From positions 2,666,001 to 2,730,000 of the forward strand of contig CP114486.1 in the NCBI GenBank assembly GCA_027186245.1: a DNA stretch of 64,000 nucleotides, in the 5' to 3' direction. Source of the stretch: Coriaria nepalensis. Lineage: Eukaryota; Streptophyta; Magnoliopsida; Cucurbitales; Coriariaceae. The notes under the pieces were generated by a model. The model searched no databases. It worked only from the letters and a program-made list of their open reading frames with translations, and was not told the DNA's origin. Position numbers and translations under genes: made by a program. Below are positions 35,898 to 47,560 of this stretch, one piece after another; the first letter of the stretch is position 1; every line of letters starts with the position of its first letter.

Positions 35898-38092
35898 GAT
35901 ACTATATCGTGAATGAACATTGATCCAAGGTCTTAAATCATTACTTGATAAATAAAAAATCCAGAGATGAAGTTTTATAGGTTTTTTCAGTATGCGAGTA
36001 GTTTATATTCAATCTTCTTTTCTTCTTGCAGAGATAAATGGAGTTCTGATCTACGGGATTATGCTGTATATGACACTGATTCGCCCGCATCTTATGGCAC
36101 TGTTGAAGAATATACGCACTTTTTACATATAGCCTAGCTGCTTTGTTACTGCATGTCTATGTAGCTCAACTACATTTGACTTCGCTATTGGGTCTGAGAG
36201 TTTTTTTTTTCGGTAGATTGCCTAAATTTTGATTCGGGTCCAATCACATTGTAAATTGCTACCGAGACAGATAGTAGAATTATCTCAAGTCTGGAGGTTG
36301 GTTGTTCCCAGAATCTTTTGTACTTTACAATGCACATACAATTTATAGTATCTTAGCAAATATCACCGTTAAACATGTAGTTATGAATTGTGGACAGGTC
36401 TAATAAAAATGAGTCACTGAAGTCTCATTTTTCCTTTTGCTCAAATCAATCTGGTAAGTGACTAATTCTTATTGGTCTGGTTCATAAATCATAATTCATG
36501 TATGAACCCAGTCTAACCAATAATTTTTCAATGTATACGTCATACAAGTATCAAGGAAAACTTGATTCAACTTAACTGTTCACCAGTGCTGCCTGGATTT
36601 CCATTCATTGAACATATTGTCAGCAAGGCTATCTCTCCATGCATTCCAGGCCTCAGAAGGTTCAATATTCATTCAGTTAGATCAGTTTTGTCAGATGATT
36701 CCTCTTGTTGTTGATCTAGATTAATTTCTAATGGGTCAATAGGCATTAACCTCCTTAGGAAGTTATGAAGAAGACAGCAAAGGTACGACTATGCGGTTTA
36801 GCATCTTTACCGGATAATGTGGTGGACTCCTTAGTATCTCCCAGCGCATCTCAATTAGTCGAAAACATCTGTCTATAACATTCCTAGCTGAACAATACCT
36901 CATGTTGAAAAGCTCCTTCGCTCTGGATGCTTCATGTTCACTTGTAGGATCTTGCCATTGATATTGTTATCCTTTATACGGAGCCAGAAAGCCTTTCACA
37001 ATCTGCATATTCGCCATCAACAAGATAATAGCAACCTATCATCACATGAAAATCAAGTTAGCACATTCTTGTACTGAAACCAAGCGTGTGAAGATAGACA
37101 TAGGGTTCTTGTTATGTGGGGTGTACCTCGTCGTACTTTTAATCCTCCAAGTGCTCGACTCACTGCATCGCGAAGACATCTTCCAACGAAATACTACCAT
37201 CCCAATCAGTTGTTATCACATAAATAACCTCCACGTCTCGTCGGTTGAATCAGAAGGGACGGGCTCAGCCGTTTTAGAGAACTGTTCATGTAGGCATATA
37301 ATTGATGTCATGACAAGCTTAAAATATCGACTTAACAGTCCCTCCGGATCGACCAAACCAATCTTTACTTTCTCGGTTAGAAAGGTTATGGGCTAGAATG
37401 TTTAAACATATAGCCACTGGCTCATCTACCAGCATATTATGTGTCTCTCAGTCCACCTCTTAGTTTAAGCACTTCACATAAATGAGTGAATGCCTGTCTA
37501 TTCATCCGTAGCTGATCGAAACAGGTCTCATCGCTTTCATAAACTAACCTATACATATTCTCCCTTCTACCTCGAAACTTCATTATGTATTATACTTATT
37601 TAAACAGAAGAAAAATCCATACCTTAGAGTGGTCGGTCAAAAACGTTAAGAATCCATTTACAAAGAACTCCTTTTTTCCTTCCCTAACCCGTAAGAAATC
37701 GTTTCCCTCGTTATTTCAAAATTTCGACAATAACTTTGGCATGGTTGGGTTTGGATACGGGCTGAGGGGAGCCCGGGCCCAATTTCGATCCAGATGCTGG
37801 GGTTGGGCTATGGAAATGGGCTCGCCGGACAAGCAAAGGAACATTCCTAGTATATATATAAAATATATTTATGAAGAATAATACAAAGTGGGGAGAGAAG
37901 ACACCCAATCATAATTGGAGGCTAAAAATTCAAAAGAAACAAAAAAAAAAAAAAAAAAAAATTGTACAATGGCAATTCAAGTTCTTCATTCATTACCATC
38001 TCTCTACCGAAAATTTTGAAAAAGGAAAAAAGAAACAACTTTCTGTTTCCCTCTATAAAATTTCTCCACTAATAAATCTATCCCAAGTTCCC
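35898..38092. other. Spacer containing a dead PIF/Harbinger transposase
   Basis: 35898 to about 36400 is probably UVR 3' UTR, from 36700 to 37580 there is a transposase relic (separate entry), and the rest up to 38092 is likely DUF863 3' UTR with an A-rich run at 37939-37961. Confidence 0.5.
36720..37580 (-). pseudogene. Degenerate PIF/Harbinger-type transposase (DDE superfamily 4)
   Basis: Read on the minus strand across several frames, the region shows the order of a HARBI1-like transposase: CFDQLRMNRQAFTHLCEVLK, then VAICLNILAHNLSEKV, SRYFKLVMTSIICLH, EPVPSDSTDETWRLF, a W-DGS segment, RDAVSRALGGLKVRRG, YYLVDGEYADCER, GFLAPYKG, ELFNMRYCSARNVIDRCF and EMRWEILRSPPHYPVK. These blocks are standard for PIF/Harbinger proteins, which cut and paste DNA with 3-bp target duplications. 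Stops (for example after GLRDT and after PYKG) and frameshifts break it at several points, so it is inactive. Terminal inverted repeats and the accompanying Myb-like gene were not found. Confidence 0.85.
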
Positions 38093-41000
38093 TTATGTGG
38101 CATTTGGAGGAGGATTCCCAGCCCGGCCCCGCTGCCGGCGGGGCCGCCTAGTCATCTTTCCCCACCCGGTGAAACTTTGGTCCTCCAATCCCATTTCCAC
38201 ATTTGTAAGCTGCTGAATCAGTGGAGGCACACAACCCGGGGGAGGACTAGTCGGTGCTACTGATTTCCTCCTTCCCCGACCACAACCATTCCTTGTAGAG
38301 TTCTTTCGGGCCAAGCCCAAATGCCATAAATAGCCGGTGGCTCGCATTAGCCCGCCAAACGTCTGAAGATCTTCTGTAACTTCATACCTTGATAGAGAAG
38401 TAAGGCCCGGTAGGATATCTCTTTGAAAATCCCTCTTTTGCCTACCCCTCCTTGCCTGACCTCTTCTCGGACGGTTTAGAAGCAAAGTGTTCCCCTTCGT
38501 TTCTTCTTCTTCAAACTTTATATTTTCTGGGACCAAAGGCTCCGGCATGTACTCTTCTTCTTTCATCTCTTTCAAGCTCAATGTCATGGATTCAAAGTAA
38601 TCAATCTCTTCCAAAGAAGACACTCTGTTATTATTCCCATTATTGTTATTTTTATTAGTGGTAGTAGTAGAATCATCTCCTTCACCAGACAAAATTATCT
38701 CCACGAACCAATCAAGCTTATTACTTGAAGAATCTTCAGTAATTTTTTCTTCATTGACATGACCTTGAGAACCGAAAAAAGAGATGGCAACTATTGCCTC
38801 TGCCGCTACATTAATGAGTGGGTCCAATTCTTCCACGTCTCTTTCCGGAATCACATCATCAATCTCGGGAACTGCTGGGATTTCCAAATCAATCACTGCT
38901 AAGGGTCTCGGAGATGGTTCATCAAGACATAAGCAGGAGTTCAGATCAATGTCTTGTCTGAATCCGGACACTTTTATTGTCTCTCTGCTATCCCTTTTAT
39001 CAACTAAAATGTGGTTAGAAGGTTCATGCTTTCCATTCTCGGGAATTAAAGGATCATGAGGGAGGTTTATACCAAGTGCTTGAATTTCCCTGCTGTCTTT
39101 AACTTCACCTTCAGATCGATTAAGGAGGGAAACAGAAGGGGATGTAAGAGAAAATGACTCGTTCTTCGAAATATAGCTCTCTTCGAAAACGGGAAACCCT
39201 AGAAGATTTCTACTACTTGGCTTCTCACTCAGACATGAACTGTTGATTCTTACATTTTCATCCAAAATACAACTAGACCCATTTCGGATCTCTCTTTCAT
39301 AAGCAAAATGGTCATTTGTTGTAGAAGATCTCACAAAACCCAGTTCCCTATTATTAACACATGGTAACTTTGTTCGAGTTTCTTCTTCCTTTTCAGGTTC
39401 TGCCTCTCTCATCTCCTCAGAGAAATATTCCGTAACCACCATGTTCAAGTCAATGTCTTTCAAAGACTTCGATGAAATGCCGTAACTGATAGAAGAAGGT
39501 GGTTGTGCTTCAACTTCTCTGGGCGGCTCCCTATGAAATCCATTCCGCTCAGGAATCCCATTTCCAAAACCCCCATTAGATCTCAAACCATCACTGTGAT
39601 GATGCCATCTGTCTTCTAAAACCCCGTTGCTCTGAGCCGATGAATGAGAATTTGTTCGTACAGTAGGGTGAGAGTTTAAACACGGAGGTTGTGTCTGAAT
39701 TGATATCAACTTGTTAAACAAGTCACAGCTTGGTTTCTCCCAAGAGGAGGATATAGAGTTAGGCCAAGACATGCCTAAATCAGGAGCAATGGGATATGGG
39801 TTAGATATATGAGTAACCACAAAAGGACCCGGATGGTTATTGTTGTAGATTTGGCGGTACTTATCACTGATTTGCATTGGCTGGGAAGATATGGGAAACT
39901 TTTCCGTTTGGAGTCCATGTGATATAGAGTTCTCCTCGTCTTGACTGAGCCCTATAAACAGAATCAAAGCAAAATTAAAAAGAAGCAATACAAAAGGGAG
40001 TGCCTCATTACTCTGTTGTATATTATATACAGGAAAGTCCTCTATGAAATAGTATTATTTCTGTAATTCCTAGTAAATACTACCGCTAATATCACTATTG
40101 ATAAATGTAAACCCCAAACTGGTACTTCCTCACATGAAAATAAAAACAATGAAACAATCAAGTAAGACACAAGATAATGAAAGTCAAAATAAAGAAGTCA
40201 AGAAACAATACCTGCTTCAAGCACATGAGAGAGCATCCCTCTTCCACTTGTGTTATTTTCGATATATATACTCTTTCGAGCTTCTTTATCACTTGCATTA
40301 ATAGATTTGGGGGAAATTTCCCCATTAGAGGCATGAATGTGAAGATCAACATAAGCTGAAGAATCTTTTTCTTCCAATTGGATCACTTCATTCAAGTCCG
40401 CTAAAACACAGGGATTCTTATAAGATGACCCGGATCTCGAAAAATCTCCTAAACAACCATTCTTCTCACCATTGATGGAACCTATCTTTTGACTCATATT
40501 GGGAATACAACCAAGCATACCGTTTCCAGACACTTCTTCATCACTGTCAATGTACTCATCAGCTGGAAGTTGAAGATCTAACATTTTTCTCCTAACCTTT
40601 GTGGATCTAGACTCTCTAACCTCGACTTCTTTTAAATGATCCCCATTTTGGAACGTAAGGTGACCAGTAGGTCTGTTGTTTCCATTCATAGAACTCAAAG
40701 AAGAATTAATGTCTTCAACAACCGAATTGGAGAATCTAGCACTGAATGAATTTGACAAAGGGAGACCAGGAAGATTCCATTTCTGAGCATTTTCAGAAGT
40801 AACACGAGATGATAATAAGGGACTCGAGGAATATGCCGCCTCTATAGGTGTCTGCTTTCTGTGAATGTCGCTCCTATCGATCCCACTCATCAATTCTCTT
40901 TGTATTCTATATATGCGGTGCAGTTCAAATAACTGTATAATGATAAAATAGAATCTAAGATTAGTGAAAAATTACTTGAAAATGATAACAAAAGAAAAAT

Positions 41001-41252
41001 GAAACAAGAATATACCTGATTCTTGAATATAGCCTCGTGTTCAAGCATTTTCCGTTTCAACGCATCCTTGTCATTACCAAGACATGTCTCTGTCATGGCT
41101 CGCGAAAGGAACCCATTATTGTGGTATTGCCCATTTGATGGGGTTTTATTTCCATAATATAAGGGCCAGCTGTAATTGTTGGAATCGCCATTAAGATCTC
41201 TCATTGATTGATATGCTGGAATGTAGCTTTTATACTGCACTTTTGTTCCCAT
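38093..41252 (-). CDS. DUF863 family protein
   Basis: Three coding exons on the minus strand, 41252-41016, 40932-40212 and 39951-38093, give 938 residues. The N-terminus MGTKVQYKSYIPAYQSMRDL, the segment KRKMLEHEAIFKNQLFELHR and IYRIQRELMSGI are hallmark DUF863 sequences. Farther on are LADLNEVIQLEE, a DIDLN motif, FVEIILSGEGDDS and a basic RPRRGQARRGRQKRDFQRDI segment near the C-terminus, consistent with a nuclear protein of unknown role. DLN-type motifs could recruit co-repressors; that is speculative. Arabidopsis has syntenic copies At1g69360 and At1g13940. An acceptor two bases upstream of the ATG (41256-41255) implies a 5' UTR intron reaching toward about 42.6 kb, in which a LINE fragment lies. 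Confidence 0.92.
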
Positions 41253-42039
41253 CCCTGGAAAATGAAGAATACATCATAAATTAGATGTCAAAATATTGCT
41301 AGGAATTGACATATTATGTAATTATAGTTCTCCATACGAATACACTTTGTAAGGCAAAAGCAATGCAACTTGATTACAAATTATGATATATGATAGTGAA
41401 TTCCTCAAAATTCCAAAATTATCTACTTGTAAAAAGCACAAGTACGAAGAACGTCTATAGTTGCTTGTATCAATCAATATCCCAATCAGAAACCTCAATA
41501 GTTGAAGAAAGTGAACTAGAAGGAATGCAATATTTTAGCAAACAGGAAAAACTACTCTACTTATTTCAAATTAAGGGCGAAGTCCACGATAATGCACTTA
41601 CAAAAAAATGCAAAATACCTAAACTTAAGAACCCAAACATAATAAATTTATCACCTGCTCGAAGCTCATCAAATTCCCGATAATACTAGAATAACGACAA
41701 GCTGGTATAATCAAACAAGGAAAAACTTTTAGTTCCTTCAACTCTTCCTTTCCCAAATCAGTAGGAAAACAAATACCTAAACTAACTAGTAAAAAAATTT
41801 AATGCGACAGATCACACCCAGTGAACATAATCACATAATTCCCTTCAATCATAAAACACCATCTCGCATACCCAAAATTGAAATCCTGAATGAAATCATA
41901 GGACCCATTAAACCAAATCTAAGAAGAAAGGTACTGTCGGAGAATGAATAAATGCAAGAAAAAACCCGTAAGCCCCAAATATTGAAGACACGAAGTCAAG
42001 CAATGGAAAACAATTCAGCTTTGGTTTCTATCTTTCCAG

Positions 42040-42225
42040 TTTCCAGTGAGAGCTTGATCATATTTTTAGAGAATACAATAGTGTTGCTGATGCTTTGGCA
42101 AACTTTGTATGTACTTCGGATACTTATTTTAGAGATGAGGGAGAGCTTCCGATCCATGTTAGACAGTGTCTTTTGATGGATAGGTCGGGTCTAAGGATGC
42201 AAGTCTTTCTTGTTTTAATATATAT
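42040..42225 (+). mobile_element. 3' end of a LINE reverse-transcriptase gene (RNase H tail)
   Basis: The plus strand reads REYNSVADALANFVCTS, then DTYFRDEGELPIHVRQ and CLLMDRSGLRM. A (V)ADALA(N/K) motif shortly after a basic/aromatic helix is typical of the C-terminal RNase H domain of plant L1-type elements. The frame is interrupted just upstream, so only the last 60 or so codons survive, followed by an (TA)n tract at about 42220-42239. 5' truncation is characteristic of LINE insertion. It lies in the probable 5' UTR intron of the DUF863 gene, antisense to it. Confidence 0.65.
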
Positions 42226-43414
42226 ATATATATATATATTTAAGTCAAGCAATTCCTCAAACTTTACAATATTAATTAAGTCCAAAAAAAAAAAACCCAA
42301 GTAATAATAATAATAAAAGAAAGCGCCCACAATCAAGCTTACAGGAATTTACCTCAGACCCACATCATCTAATCAACAGCTCGTCAGGAATTGCTTATGG
42401 AATTCAACATCAGGAGAATTTTCTGATTTTCTACAGAGGCCCAGATTCTCAGTACAAAAGACCAGAAAGAAGAAGCTAAATCTAGACATAAATATATATA
42501 GAGAGAGAGGGAGAGAGAGGTAATACAATTATTATAAAAAGGGAAGAGAGAAATGGGTAAGTGTTTTCGAAACACTATAGGAAGGAGCTTAGATCGTCCT
42601 GAGGGTTGAACAAAAGAAGAGTTCGATCTGCTGGGCCACTCTTTTCTCTCTCTCTATCAATCGATAAATAAAAAAGAAGAAGAATAGTTTAGAGAGAGAG
42701 AGGGATCCCAGATAAGAAATCTTCAGACAAATAAACGACCTTCTTAGAACAGTGACACGAAATTTGTCAACATCCGGTCCCTTTTAATTCCCAGCTTTTT
42801 CTTCCCTTCTCTCATATCATATGTTTTTATTTTTATTTTATTTTATTTTATAATTATTTTTATTAACTCTGATTTTTGTAAGTTCTGATAAAAAAATATT
42901 AGGTCCTATATTTATATATATTTTTATTATATATATATTTATAATTATTAAATTATATATATTAAATTTAAGTCGTATATAATTATATATCTATTATTTA
43001 TGTAAGATTTTATATGGTATGTAATTAATCATAATTAAAATTTAAATAATATAATATTTAAATTATATATAACAATCATTTAAAAATTATCTATAGAGTG
43101 CAAATACATTACAATCATAAATTTATAATGTCACAATTACAACAAGTTGTGAAGTTGATCAACAAAAATATTAATAAGTTCACCAAATTAAAAATATCAA
43201 TAATTTTAACAAACATCAACAATATCCACATAATTTTTATACGGCCACAGACTCTGTATCTAATTTTTAAAATTATAAACTCAATAAATATATATTATAT
43301 GATAAATAAATAAATGATATATGACACAAGAAAATATATAGCAGAATAAATATGTACCATCATCATCTTTATTAAAAACTTCTATGACATCCACAACACC
43401 GATTAAGGTGAACG

Positions 43415-43830
43415 TCATATCCGAAAGTCATTTTGCATGTAAATAAGTGCCTCAACCATAAATGAAGCAAGCCAATTACAGAAGTTCATGATCGTACATC
43501 CATTCGTGTTAAATGTGGACTCTAAAGCAACCGTAGATATAGGTATGGCAAGAATATATCTAGCGATTCGCTGCAATATCGGGTACTTGTGCTCATTCAC
43601 CCTCTACCACTATAGGACATCAAAGTGATCATGGAAATCAACAAGACCGTCAAAATCTAAATATTGCTCCACCTCTATAGTCTGTCGAGTGAGCAAACTC
43701 AAACTACGACTCACATAGAAATCTTTCACTAAATTACTAAGTTCTCGAGAAGATCATGCCTCTACATCTTGTTGTGAGGTGTATGAGAGATCGGATAGTG
43801 CGAGGCTTGTGGATGACGAAGCAGGATCCC
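43415..43830 (-). pseudogene. hAT transposase relic, C-terminal part
   Basis: The minus strand encodes the hAT dimerisation domain: NEHKYPILQRIARYILAIP, ISTVALESTFNTNG, MVEALIYMQNDF. Upstream in the same frame are LSNLVKDFYVSR and VEQYLDFD. Three in-frame stops interrupt it. The codon series continues across the Copia insertion (LYDLYKEGD / PASSSTSLALSD), showing that this piece and 45486-47560 were one gene. Confidence 0.85.
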
Positions 43831-44059
43831 TATTAACAGACATAACTTTCCTGAAATCATTCCTCATTATTGTTTCCTTTCTTACATAATTGTAAATCAC
43901 ATAATTCTCTTATTTCCATATTCATTATGTTTCCATAATTCTCTCATTTTCTTATTCATTATGTTTTCTTTTATTTTCCTACCTATTATATTATTTAAGT
44001 GATAAAACGTATGAATAAAAATAAGAACTTTTCTTCTCAAAATATTTTCTAATTTAATA
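43831..44059 (+). repeat. 5' LTR of the Copia-derived element
   Basis: About 229 bp, aligned base by base with the 3' LTR; shared blocks include TGAATAAAAATAAGAACTTT and TTCTTACATAATTGTAAATC. Divergence from the 3' LTR is roughly 12-15 percent by eye, so the insertion is not recent. Confidence 0.9.
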
Positions 44060-45250
44060 TGGTATCAGAGCTAAATTTCTTTTATAAAACCTAAGCTTTA
44101 ATATCTTTTTCTTCCTTTACAATGACCGGAAACCCCCCCTCCCCCCCTCTACCTCCAACTCGTTCTTTCCGAACCACTCATCCCCCTCTCTGCCTTTTGA
44201 ATTATGATTGTCCTATATTAAAAAACAGGTCTACTACTGTTTCCTCCACTTCATGATCTTCAGGTTTTGTCTAGTCCTAGACTGATCATTCTCTCTTCTC
44301 TCTCGTTTTTCTCTAGTTTCTCATTCCAGCGAGCCTCCATATAGGTCTCTCTCTTTTTTTACCTAGCCACCTATGAATTATATTCAAGAAAGATATATAA
44401 AAACCTCACTCTCTCTTTCGCCATGTCGATTTCTTTTCTCTCCTTTTTTTTTGCCACATTCCTGCAAATCGCTCCAAGTCTCTGTTTTCTTTCTCTGACC
44501 TCTCTTCTTTCCTTCATCCCATTCTTGTGTCACTCTGCCGCTTTCGAGTTATAATGCCGCTTCCGAGTTATAATGGTAGTACTTTTACTCCTTAACATGC
44601 CCTTTACCCTAATCTTTCCTGCTTGATCTACTTGTTTACATTATGTTGTTTCCTTCCTCTTTTAGTCCCCCCTCTTTTAATCCCCTATCTCTTTAGTTCC
44701 TTCTTCTGTTCTTGTTTCAATCCTAGAAATCTCATCTTCATTGATCATCTCATATTAAGAATGTGAAATTTGATTCGTCTGATAAGGTAGAAACCTTTCT
44801 CTGATCCTGCTCTTGTTTATGCATGTCAAACTATCATCTTCCTTCCTCTAGATCTCTCTATATTCTCTCTCTCTCTCTGTTCTATGGTTGTTGATCTGTT
44901 AGAGCTCATCTCTCCTCTCAAGTTTCTTGTTTTGAGTCCATGAAGAACACCCACAAGCATTGTCTTGCTTTTGCCTCCTCCATCTTCATTTACCTGGCCT
45001 TCACAACCCATCTGATTTTAGTAGCAAATTATACATCAGACGAACTTATCCTCCCCTATCTCTTGGCGTACAAAGAAACAAACTACCATTGCTCGTTCCT
45101 TTGCTGAAGCCGAATATCTGGCTATAGCCGTTACTATTTATGAACTCACTTGGCTTCTACAACTCCTTCTTGATCTTAGTCATGATCTCTTCCATCAACT
45201 CATCAGCAAGTTGTGCATTCTCAACCTCCATAATCCAACTTGAGAAGATG

Positions 45251-45480
45251 TGTTAACAGACATAACTTTCTTAAAATCATTCCTTATTATTGTTTTTTTT
45301 TCTTACATAATTGTAAATCATATGAAACTCACCTTTCCATATTCATTATGTTTTCATAATTCTTTCATTTCCTTATTCATTATGTTTAATTTTATTTTCC
45401 TACTTATTGTATTATTTAAGTGACAAAACGTATGAATAAAAATAAGAACTTTTCTTCCCAAAATCTCTTCTAATTTAACA
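45251..45480 (+). repeat. 3' LTR of the Copia-derived element
   Basis: Begins TGTTAACAGACATAAC and ends CTAATTTAACA, keeping the TG...CA termini lost by the 5' copy. The target duplication ATCCC follows directly. Confidence 0.9.
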
Positions 45481-45485
45481 ATCCC

Positions 45486-47560
45486 CCTCTTTATATAAAT
45501 CATATAAAGTCTGCAAATACCCTCATGATTCTCTAAGCAATCGATTGGCTTATCTTAGACTATTGATGCCTTTCTCATAAAGGTACTCGAGCTTTTCTAA
45601 AGTCATTGTTGTCTTGTTTCGGGAATCCAAAAGACTAGCAACACAAACTAGAAGATTCATATTATCGAGATTATTCTAATACCTATCAACTTTTTTCTTA
45701 CATACGGTTATTCACCCTATTTAGCATAAGAGTTTGTGTGTCTTGGGGCATTTTCTTAATCATCTTCTGAAAGGTGAACATTTGCATACAATATTGATGA
45801 ACGGTTGTATGCTTGGTGGCAGATAACATCTCAGTCACATCAAGAAAGTATCCTAAAAATTGTATATATATTTGGGTCATTTCCAATCATCATCACTCAG
45901 TTCCGAAAATGCTTGCTTTTCCTTATACAACCTGAGTCAATAAAAATAAATTCATAAGTAAGAAACTTATATTATAGAAAGTAAAAGACAAAATAGTAAT
46001 AGCAGGAAACTTACTTAATAATTAGATTACGATATAGATACGTCTTTAAAGCATAATGTAAGTCGAGTTTCACCTAGTTGCGGTGTCAAGCCACATCTTC
46101 TAGTTAAAGTCAAAGTCTTCCCATTCACAACATTTCTTAAAGAGCTTTTCTCGTGTTGGCGATGACTAGATGCATTTAACTGCTACACGAATTTTCTCAT
46201 TCGACATTTGCAATCCCTCATGCACAATGATATTAATTATGTGGCAAGCACACCTATGAGAAGACAAAAATCATCATTACTAATATATAAGCGTATATTG
46301 AAATGAATGTTAAGATCTAAATGTATTCGAGCATTTCCCTGAAGTGCATATGATTCCCGCCTAGTAACATCTTCTTTTTTCGAAACTTTTTCTTCAAGCC
46401 GGATATAACTACGTTATTAGCTGAGGTGTTGTCTACTGTCATGCACCCAACATGATGAATGCCTCACTCACGAATAATCTTAGCTAGTAGCTTCCTGATA
46501 GTATTGCCTTTGTGATCGTCCACGATCTTGAAAGCAATCACCTTCTTCTGAACCTCCCAACTACTATCAACGTAGTAGGCAGTGACTCACATATATGATA
46601 TATTTTGAACCGAAGTCCATGTGTCAGTGGTGAGGGAGACATATCCATCAAACTCCTTGAAAAACCCTTGCAACTTCACTGACATTGTCATAAATAATTT
46701 TATCACTTCATGTGCAATCATGAACCGTGATGGCACCTCCACACGTGGATCAATCATCTTCCGTAATCTAATAAAGCTTGAGTGCTCTACTTGGTGGAAT
46801 GCATGCGCTCAATAACTCACTGCACAATGGCCACTCTAACAATTGTCGGCCCATCAAAATTGCAAGAAATAAAGATATAAAATAAATCAAAATTTACATT
46901 CAAATCTAATTAAATTAAAATTAAACAATCCATTAAATTAATGGAAACAAATCATAGTATTAGTGTGCGACTAACTCTATACTCTCATTGGCTTTTTCGT
47001 ACACACAAGAATTTTATCCATCGGGTCATTCCTTTTCCTTGTAGGACAGTTATTGTTTGTGTGTTGTATCAAGTATGATGTTTCTGATTCTCTGCTACCT
47101 TTATACAACATTACCCTTTTACAATGAATGCAAGTTGGCATCCCCTTCTTTGTATATGCTATGAAATTATCCCATGTCGAACTCCTTGTTGGTCGTTTCT
47201 TCGCATTAGTCTCAGTATGATGTGGTAGTTTCTTTGCAGATTTCTTTTTCTTATTTCTTTGTTTGCCTTGATTAGTAACTCGAGTTATTGTATTATCATC
47301 AATTTTTACATCATAATCAGATAGGAAAATGTTCTCAAATGAAGGGATAAGTGACGCACTCCTATCACTGGGCAGGTCCTGTAAGGAAATAATCGAGATA
47401 AATTAGATTATTATCCAACAAGAATACTCAACAAATAGAACAAATTAGAATACTCAATTGTATTCAAATATATCATAAACCTCGACAAATCAAAATATTA
47501 CCAATAAATTGAGATGATCGTCCGTACGTACCTCGACCAAGTCATAACTAAAGAAAGGAT
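45486..47560 (-). pseudogene. hAT transposase relic, N-terminal and central parts
   Basis: On the minus strand near 47000-47200 a BED zinc finger is readable: STWDNFIAYTKKGMPTCIHC and, after a gap, YLIQHTNNNCPTRKR. Near 46390-46640 the catalytic core segment reads SLTTDTWTSVQNISYM, VTAYYVDSSWEVQKKVIAFK and IVDDHKGNTIRKLLAKII, followed by the domain around MTVDNTSANN. Near 46190-46260 the sequence RCACHIINIIVHEGL is the conserved cysteine-histidine stretch of hAT proteins. Stops and frameshifts are scattered throughout. It joins the C-terminal piece at 43415-43830 once the Copia insertion is removed. Terminal inverted repeats were not located. Confidence 0.82.

Larger units (their letters stand above)
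43831..45480 (+). mobile_element. Copia-derived LTR retrotransposon, internally deleted, nested in hAT
   Basis: The 5' LTR (43831-44059) and 3' LTR (45251-45480) are about 230 bp and clearly homologous. The 3' LTR begins TGTTAACA and ends TTAACA; the 5' copy has decayed to TATTAACA...TTAATA. TGGTATCAGAGC, the initiator-tRNA-Met primer-binding site of Ty1/Copia elements, follows the 5' LTR at 44060. The internal 1.2 kb keeps only a C-terminal RNase H scrap ([32 protein letters not shown]) near 45070-45180 and a purine stretch before the 3' LTR. ATCCC flanks both sides (43826-43830 and 45481-45485) as target-site duplication. Without integrase and reverse transcriptase it can move only by trans-complementation, if at all. 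Confidence 0.92.
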
